Part shown: in pieces, positions 58,501-64,000 of the stretch
How positions within the stretch are numbered: position 1 is the first letter of the stretch
Layout of the letters: every line of letters starts with the position of its first letter
Assembly: GCA_003254905.1 (NCBI GenBank)
Contig: QANU01094673.1
Location: forward strand, 299,447-363,446
Direction of reading: 5' to 3'
DNA length: 64,000 bases
DNA from: Nissolia schottii
Lineage: Eukaryota; Streptophyta; Magnoliopsida; Fabales; Fabaceae
Position numbers and translations under genes: made by a program
Notes under the pieces: generated by a model
Seen by the model: only the letters and a program-made list of their open reading frames with translations
Database searches by the model: none
Told to the model about the DNA's origin: nothing

Positions 58501-61500
58501 GCTAGTTCTTTTTTCTGTGGATACAACACGTTCTGGCACCTTGTAGAAATGGGTGCATTATCGTGTTATGCTTCCGCTTAATGTATTTGCTCCACCGGCT
58601 GAGAATGTACTTTGTCAGAATTTCTCTAACTCTTTTTGTACCTAGGACACACAAACAATGTCTGCAGATGGTCCCCCTTAACACAAAACGTCTGCACTGA
58701 TATCCAATATCATTCGAGTCTCCATCAAACACCACATCATAAGACACCTCCCTTACCTTACCATTGACCTCAACTTCTTCAGCAACTATATAGGTTAGTT
58801 TAGTGCCCTACTTGTCTTTAATAAATGTGTTGCAGTTAACCTTAGCTCTAAACTCAGTTTGTACCTCGTGGTACTTGTCATGTGTGTACTCCGATTAAAA
58901 TTACTTCTCAATCAATGATGTCGTCACACAAGGAATTGTGGTCTTAAAGCTAACAATATCTAGCTCAAAACAAGAGCATTATCACATTGCTTTTCAAATT
59001 GCTCTAATGTACTCTCTGGGTTTAGGTATCCATCAACAAATGCATGCATTCTCTCGCTCCTCTATGTGCTCCTCATTCCAGCCCAAAATTCATTGTTAAG
59101 GTATACTAGAACCCATCTGCTGCGTTCATTGTATAGACCTGATGTGCAAACATATGTCATCAAACAAAATATCAAACAGAGCAAAAGTTGACTGAAAGTG
59201 ATCATATCAGTGCACAAACATTATCAAGACAACAACCCAAACATTAATACTACATATGTGCAAACTTTGTATCACGTACAATGATTATACCTAAAATTGA
59301 TCATACAAAAAGTGTATTGAATTTAACTTCATTGTATAGACCTGATGTGTAAACATATATCAGCAAACCAAATATCAAACAGAGCAAAATCTGACTGAAA
59401 GTGATCATTGCATTATCAGTGCACAAACATTATTAGGACTACAACCCAAACATTAATACTATATATGTGTAAACTTTGTCTCACATAAAATTGATCATAC
59501 ATAAAGTGTATCAAAATTAACACAAAATTAACCAGAAGAAAAAAAAAAAGAAAAAGAGAGAATGAGAATAACATACCATCCAACCACTCATTTTCTTCAA
59601 GATGGTACTTTGTTAAGAATGTAACCCATCAATCCTCAAAATCATGGACATAGAGTGTTTCCCACACAATGTTTTTGAGTTTAGCCTTGATCTCATCATC
59701 TTGTTTGCACCCCTTCAGTTTTTCTGGTATCTTTTTCATAATGTGCCAAATGCACCATCGATGTCGTGTGCCAGACAACACAATTTCAATCGCATTCTGT
59801 ATTGCTTTGCATTGACCTATCAATATAGCGTTCTGCCGCCTCCCCGACATACATTTCACCCAGCATTCAAAAAGCCACACAAACATCGACGTGTCCTCCC
59901 CCGATAGCAATGTACATCCAAGCAGCACTGACATCCCATGGTGGTTAACCCCTACAAACGAACCAAACGACATACTATACCTATTTATGCCATACGTTGT
60001 GTCAAATGACACCACATTGCCAAAGTACTCATGCATCACTCGGCTCCTTGCATCTGCCCAGAAAACATTTTTAATCTGCTTTTCATCATCAACCTCAACA
60101 TCATACCAAAAGTTGAGATTCTGCTCCTTCATTCTTGCAAAATACTCCATTAAAGCTTTTGCATCACCATCTTCCCGAACGACATGCAGCTCTCTACTGA
60201 CACAATTTCTTACATCTTTTTCAATGAAGTTTAATTCATCGTGACCACCGCCTTGCTACGCAAGAGTTTGGTGTGTCTTGTTCACTCTAATGCCACCCCT
60301 ATCATTTAACTCAATTATCCCTTTACATGCATGTTAATACTTCTGTTTTGCTTGGAAAGCCTTGCTTTCGAAGGGCTCACTTCATGCGAATGTGCATTAA
60401 CAATGCTCCTAATCACCCACAGCTCAAAATCCCCATTTTGTACCTTTGATACATATATCCTTGCTTCACATTTAGCTATTGAGGTTGGATTAGTTTTGTC
60501 AAATGCAGGAATTTTGGAGAATCGACATCCTTCCCTTGTACATGAAAGAATTTGGTACTTGATCTGTTTATCTTCCGTGAATTTGGTACTCCTTATCCTC
60601 CATGTAAATCTAACCTTCTTGGCATAATTGTCATAGAAGCCTTTCACTGACTCCAATATGTCAAATTGCATGCCAGCCTTTGGCACCTCTTCCCCCTCAA
60701 CAACAACTGAACCTGTGGCCTGTATACAAATATGTTTAAGCACTTTATCAAGTAATGTTTGAGCATGTTTCATATAATGTTTGTGTATCTTGGCACACAT
60801 CAGATTTTGCATAATACTGAGCATATAGTTAACTATTATGTCTTGTTCACTCTGAAAATGTATATTCATGACAGTATATAGGAGTGTGTGTCACATGTTT
60901 ATAGTGCAAACTTATCCCCTAAGCAACAGATGCTAAGGTCTGTGGATAATGTTTGCACATAAGCTCATTTAATGTTTGAACATACAAGTTTGTAGACTTC
61001 TACAATACATCAGAATCTGCATTTTTTGTGCATAAAAAGACACTTAATGCATGTATCAAGCCATCTAATGTTTATTCGTGATAATATCTAAAAAATTGTG
61101 TCAAAATGTTTATACTGTTTATAATGCTTATGGTTTAAATGTTGAGAATGTGCTAAAATGCAAATCCTCTTCCTTCACACAGATAGATGTTGTGGCCTGC
61201 GCATAATATTTGCACATATGCCTTAAGCCCAAATAAAGTTTGCACACTTTGCAATATGTCAGAATCTGCATTTTTATGCATCCCTGACAAACACGTAATT
61301 CATGTGTTACCCTACCTAATGTTTTATGATAAAATGTAAAAAAAAAAATGTTTATAATATTTGTATTAGTTGTTGAAGTGTTGAGAGCGAGCCAAAATGT
61401 ACGTCCTCTTCCTCAGCACACACAGAGCCTGTGGCTGTGAATAATGTTTGAGCATATGCGCACTTAATGTTTGAGCATATGCCAACTTAAAGTTTGTACA

Positions 61501-63326
61501 TTCTATTTTCTGCTAAATGCATGTCAGTAATGATGTGCATTAGAATGTATAAACCTTCAACACACCGGAAATTCACAGAAACTTCAACAAAAACAAAAAT
61601 CTCATGCAAATCATCAACAAAAACGCAGAAGAATTACCACAGATTTCTGCATTGATGTTTTCGATCACAACCAACATGTGATTGTGAATGTGGTTTCGAT
61701 TTTGATGATGCTATCTGCTGAGACGAACTCGCGAGTTTTGCTTCTCTGCTTGCCGTGGAGAATTTTGAAACGAGTTAAGGATTTTGAAATGATTTTGTTG
61801 AGATTCTGTTGAGAGAATCACGATGCAAATTGATACGATTCTGTTGCAAATGGAACGTGAGTGGGAGTGTGTGTTTTCCAGATAAGGACAATGTACAGTA
61901 TTCCGTATTAATTGACAATAAAACAGTATAAAATAGTAGTGTATATAAGGGTGTATGTATATTGGGTGTACATAGAGCATTTTCGTTGGAATAATTAGCA
62001 TCAAAACAAAAAACATATTAAAAGAATAAAAACATTAAAAGAATGACTTAGTTTCAATTTTGATGTAGACAATGTTAAAAATGCTAAACACTCGAAGTTA
62101 CCCAAACGTTTTCTCAGTTCCCCGTATTATTTTCATAGTATTTTCGTTGGGAAGACTTTTTTTTCTTACTATAAAAACATTTAAGAATCTCTCTCTATTT
62201 TTAGAGTTTTTCTGAAGTTTGATTTAAAATAATCAACACCAAAACAAAATCATTTTTAGAAGAATGACGCAATTTTAATTTCAATGTGAAAAATATTAAG
62301 ATTGTTCTATACTTAAAATGTCTCAAACTTATCCCTAATTCCATGCATTGTTTCTTTAGTGCTATTGTTTCTTACTTTAAAAACATTTAAGAATCTCTCT
62401 ATTTTTAGAGTTTTCTGAAGTTTGATTTAAAATAATCAACACCAAAACAAAATTATTTTTAGAAGAATGACGCAATTTTAATTTCAATGTGAAAAATATT
62501 AAGATTGTTCTATACTTAAAATCTCTCAAACTTATCCCTAATTCCATGCATTGTTTCTTTAGTGCTATTGTTTCTTACTTTAAAAACATTTAAGAATCTC
62601 TCTATTTTTAGAGTTTTCTGAAGTTTGATTTAAAATAATCAACACCAAAACAAAATTATTTTTAGAAGAATGACGCAATTTTAATTTCAATGTGAAAAAT
62701 ATTAAGATTGTTTTATACTCAAAATCTCTCAAACTTATCCCTAATTCCATCCATTGTTTCTTTAGTGCTATTCTCCTCATGCACTTCGATCCTTTCCAAG
62801 AATTGAATATTTTTGTTTAATTGATTCAAATGATCATGACTTTATTGAAAAAATAAGTATATGGACATATTTTCAAGTGACTTTACTTATATTTATTTTC
62901 AAAATTAAGTGAAGTGAAAAGAAGTAATGGCAAAATAAATGAATGTTTATGTGTTGTTTTTAATTTGGCATTTTTAATAACTTTTTTCTATGTAGTGAGA
63001 CAATGAAGTCCACAAGCTCAAAGTTGCGGGAACTGAGTTTCCTCATCCTGAGGATGATCCTAGAGGGTTATGACCTTCCAAAGCACTACACTTCGGATAT
63101 TGAACACATGAAGGGCACTACTCATTTGCGGCTGATGAAGTACAAAGCTCCTGAAAAAAACAAAGCAGGTGAAATTGGCCTTATTGCTCACACTGATAAA
63201 AGTGCCTTGGCCATTCTATGCCAAGATGAAGTCCAAGGTCTTGAGGTGCAAACCAAAACAGGCAAATGGATTCAACTAGAGATACCCAAGGATGCCTATG
63301 TGGTCGTTGTAGGTGATGTACTGAAG
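49931..63326 (+). CDS. 2-oxoglutarate/Fe(II)-dependent dioxygenase, AOP-like, 3' partial
   Basis: Exon 1 is 49931-50313 and exon 2 is 62996-63326; the junction ..NPSF-C-ETMKS is split within a Cys codon (TG|T) with GT-AG borders. Exon 2 ends [15 protein letters not shown], and the remaining exon(s) are outside the window. The N-terminus ([28 protein letters not shown]) is the DIOX_N domain. Exon 2 carries the core: [10 protein letters not shown] and [20 protein letters not shown], with the iron-binding H-x-D. The second iron His and the 2OG-binding Arg (R-x-S) should be in the missing exon. The sequence is closest in style to DOXC enzymes of the AOP1/AOP2-like group of specialised metabolism. 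Substrate cannot be inferred. The intron between the two exons is 12,682 bp and filled with transposons. Confidence 0.88.
50314..51936 (+). other. Start of the giant dioxygenase intron
   Basis: AT-rich intron sequence with an (ATT)n microsatellite at 50706-50740, an assembly gap at 51089-51111, and a GC-richer segment (51440-51600) with unrecognised content. No coding sequence is supported. Confidence 0.7.
51077..51122. other. Sequence gap (23 N) flanked by C-runs
   Basis: Twelve C precede and about eleven C follow the 23 N. The gap is most likely an unresolved homopolymer or simple repeat, so its true length is unknown. Confidence 0.95.
51937..52490. mobile_element. Tourist/Harbinger-like MITE in the dioxygenase intron
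   Basis: Starts GGATGTGTTTGTAAGTTGAG; its right end is the inverse of GGGTGTTTTTAGGAGTTAAG, and both extend as imperfect inverted repeats with aagagaaga/aagagagga. A TTA trinucleotide abuts both ends (left ..ttta, right ttaattg), the usual PIF/Harbinger TSD. There is no coding region. Confidence 0.55.
52491..53344. other. AT-rich intron sequence, nothing recognised
   Basis: Poly-T/poly-A runs and AT-rich DNA without inverted repeats, coding signals or RNA genes that I can support. Confidence 0.7.
53716..54191. mobile_element. LTR-like fragment
   Basis: Begins TGTTAGTCTTGGTAACC after an ATT-rich tract and carries agagggggtgaattg and, later, cctagttcgaccacc. This word pair is familiar from the 5' part of some plant retrotransposon LTRs. 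It stops at the N at 54192, so neither a 3' end nor a second LTR can be checked. Confidence 0.35.
54193..55533. repeat. 1341-bp near-perfect duplicate of 56436-57776, bounded by single Ns
   Basis: Every base I compared is identical at an offset of +2243, except one T/G difference (~55427 versus ~57670). Single Ns at 54192 and 55534 mark both borders exactly. It repeats half of the MITE at 56232, one array unit and the first ~729 bp of the FAR1-type MULE. A true segmental duplication would not be expected to begin and end at unresolved bases, so this looks like gap-filling or a redundant contig end. Confidence 0.85.
56232..56645. mobile_element. MITE inside the tandem array
   Basis: About 414 bp with imperfect inverted ends: left AGGTTGCATTTGATTGC then AGACAGAC, right the inverse of GGCAGTGTTTGTTTTATG then CAGACAG. 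The interior repeats gacaga/tctgtc words on both sides. It is flanked by array-unit sequence. A short CTT at each border may be a 3-bp TSD. Confidence 0.5.
57048..61985 (-). mobile_element. FAR1-type Mutator-like element (4.9 kb) with exact 10-bp TSD
   Basis: TTGGAATAAT at 57038-57047 is repeated at 61986-61995. The ends have short TIRs: left AGTTTTGCTACATGTACACC, right the inverse of GCTCTATGTACACC, both followed by catacatac/atacatac words. A transposase pseudogene of the FAR1/FHY3-related group lies on the minus strand. The sub-terminal regions (57410-57930 and 60720-61520) hold many taatgtttgcacata words. The 9-11-bp TSD is the Mutator signature. The insertion lies within an older tandem array in the dioxygenase intron. 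Confidence 0.85.
58273..60869 (-). pseudogene. FAR1-related MULE transposase pseudogene
   Basis: N-terminal FAR1 zinc-binding domain at 60700-60390: [20 protein letters not shown], then [17 protein letters not shown], and [13 protein letters not shown]. Then comes a frame change near 60327, with [13 protein letters not shown] and one TAG (~60257). The MULE DDE core is intact from 60150 to 59629: [58 protein letters not shown], and [18 protein letters not shown] stop follows, then an intron with GT donor near 59578 and a further exon, FWAGMRST(stop)[10 protein letters not shown]. The SWIM finger is [19 protein letters not shown] (58690-58630), followed by the tail [11 protein letters not shown] (58380-58350). 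The domain order is complete but at least four stops and shifts inactivate it. FAR1/FHY3 light-signalling factors descend from such transposases; this copy is a transposon relic. Confidence 0.9.
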
Positions 63327-64000
63327 GTATGTATATATATATATATACACACACACACACATCTAGTTGCTCTTTCTCATTCTCTAATTAGTTTCTATAT
63401 GGTTAGCTATATTTTTGAGAAAAAACTGCATTTTTAGTCCGCGAAGCTAGAGTCTTCACAAATTAGTCCATAAGATAAAAGAAACGTATGTTTACTTTTA
63501 CGGACTTGTATGTTAAAAGTTAAAACTCTAAATATACTTCGAGAATTGAAATGTATGTGTTTTTTATTTTATGTATTGACAACATACTCCTAGAGACTAA
63601 AATGTATATTTTTTTTATATAAATTTTAAATTCTTTAAAATATTTCACTTTTTTTTGTTGGTTTCTTGATTTGATATTCTTGTTTAAATATTTTGTTGAA
63701 TACTTTTTTATCTAGGGACTTTTAATGCGTTTGGATTACTTACTAAGAAAATTTAATTTTTTTATTTTATTTCTGCGTCTCAAACATTATATTATGGTTT
63801 TAATATGTTTATTTTTTTTATGAATAATATCATGTTAAATTTGGTCATGTTATAATAGAGAAAGACACACATTTTAAATAAGTGGACCCTTCATAAAATG
63901 GTAGGGCTTAAATCACAATATTTGTGTTTTTCTTTCTCATAACATGATCAAACATGATCAAATTTAACATGAGAGAATTCATTCCCTTCTCGTAAACATT
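63327..64000 (+). other. Next dioxygenase intron; microsatellite and fold-back MITE
   Basis: Starts with GTATGT then a (TA)n(CA)n run (63331-63361). The rest is AT-rich. A ~140-bp inverted repeat lies at 63831-63971: left catgttaaatttggtcatg, right catgatcaaatttaacatg, with ttataatagagaaag matched by ctttctcataac. The terminal exon of the gene is not in the window. Confidence 0.65.

Larger units (their letters stand above)
55880..62790. repeat. ~200-bp tandem array in the dioxygenase intron, interrupted by two elements
   Basis: The unit contains ttaagaatctctct, attttt(a)gagttttctg, aaataatcaacacc, gaatgacgcaattttaat, atgtgaaaaat and cctaattccatgcattg. Three closely similar copies lie at 62181, 62387 and 62590 (periods 206 and 203). 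More diverged copies occur at ~61990-62150, 55880-56231 and 56646-57037. The array is interrupted by the MITE at 56232-56645 and the MULE at 57048-61985, showing that it predates both. Confidence 0.82.

Noticed and set aside
1..64000. CRISPR arrays, bacterial operons, riboswitches or phage genes
   Set aside because: The window is plant nuclear DNA with spliced genes; tandem repeats lack CRISPR-like repeat-spacer structure.
1..64000. tRNA, rRNA or snoRNA genes
   Set aside because: No cloverleaf, rRNA core motif or box C/D pair was found by eye; the only tRNA-like words belong to the SINE and primer-binding sites.

Overview
The window is plant nuclear DNA, most likely eudicot. It is AT-rich, with many-exon GT-AG genes, a LEUNIG-type corepressor gene, a plant 20S proteasome gene and a dense mixture of plant transposon families. 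The retroelement types suggest a legume, but that is inference. Three host genes lie on the + strand: (1) LEUNIG (LUG), complete, 18 coding exons, 1394-11246, predicted 896 aa; (2) 20S proteasome beta-3 (PBC1), complete, 6 exons, 37829-43402, predicted 204 aa; (3) a 2-oxoglutarate/Fe(II) dioxygenase of the AOP-like group, from 49931, with two exons split by a 12.7-kb intron and the 3' exon(s) outside the window. Exon phases and total lengths of genes 1 and 2 are internally consistent. 

Layout. 1-1393: GGT/GAT low-complexity DNA, a SINE with a perfect 10-bp target-site duplication, and the LUG 5' region. 1394-11246: LUG; its introns hold a hAT-like MITE (8152-8734) and a small palindromic MITE (10727-10872). 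11247-13560: repeats. 13560-28740: a nest of retroelements. A dead LINE (14370-16176) is interrupted by a Tat/Ogre-like Ty3 element (LTR 16177-16570), whose gag frame is split by an Athila-like element (16701-23421, TSD ACCAC). Beyond are tandem repeats, an LTR-like segment and an antisense ORF relic of the Tat type. 29597-31842: a hAT element carrying three exons of a rhomboid-protease gene. 32985-36442: a Mutator-like element (MULE) with about 130-bp terminal inverted repeats, carrying a plant-mobile-domain pseudogene. 37351-37379: a Helitron-like 3' terminus. 37568-37696: a 53-bp promoter repeat with GGGCCCA boxes, just upstream of PBC1. 44100-45260: a Ty1/copia relic. 47373-48264: a hAT-like element with an exact 8-bp TSD. 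49931-63326: the dioxygenase gene. Its giant intron contains MITEs, a ~200-bp tandem array and a 4.9-kb FAR1-type MULE with an exact 10-bp TSD, inserted inside that array. 

How the parts relate. The three host genes are unrelated in function (floral/developmental corepressor, proteasome core, specialised-metabolism type oxidase); there is no cluster. The main story is transposon nesting, gene-fragment capture, and intron growth. Single N characters at 23764, 23784, 54192 and 55534 coincide with near-perfect duplicated blocks, which look like assembly joins rather than biology. I see no new defence or signalling system. The most unusual items are the rhomboid-carrying hAT element, the antisense ORF in the Tat relic, the MULE carrying a PMD gene, and a GC-AG intron in LUG. 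All coordinates and translations were read by eye; family calls rest on motif recognition, without database searches.
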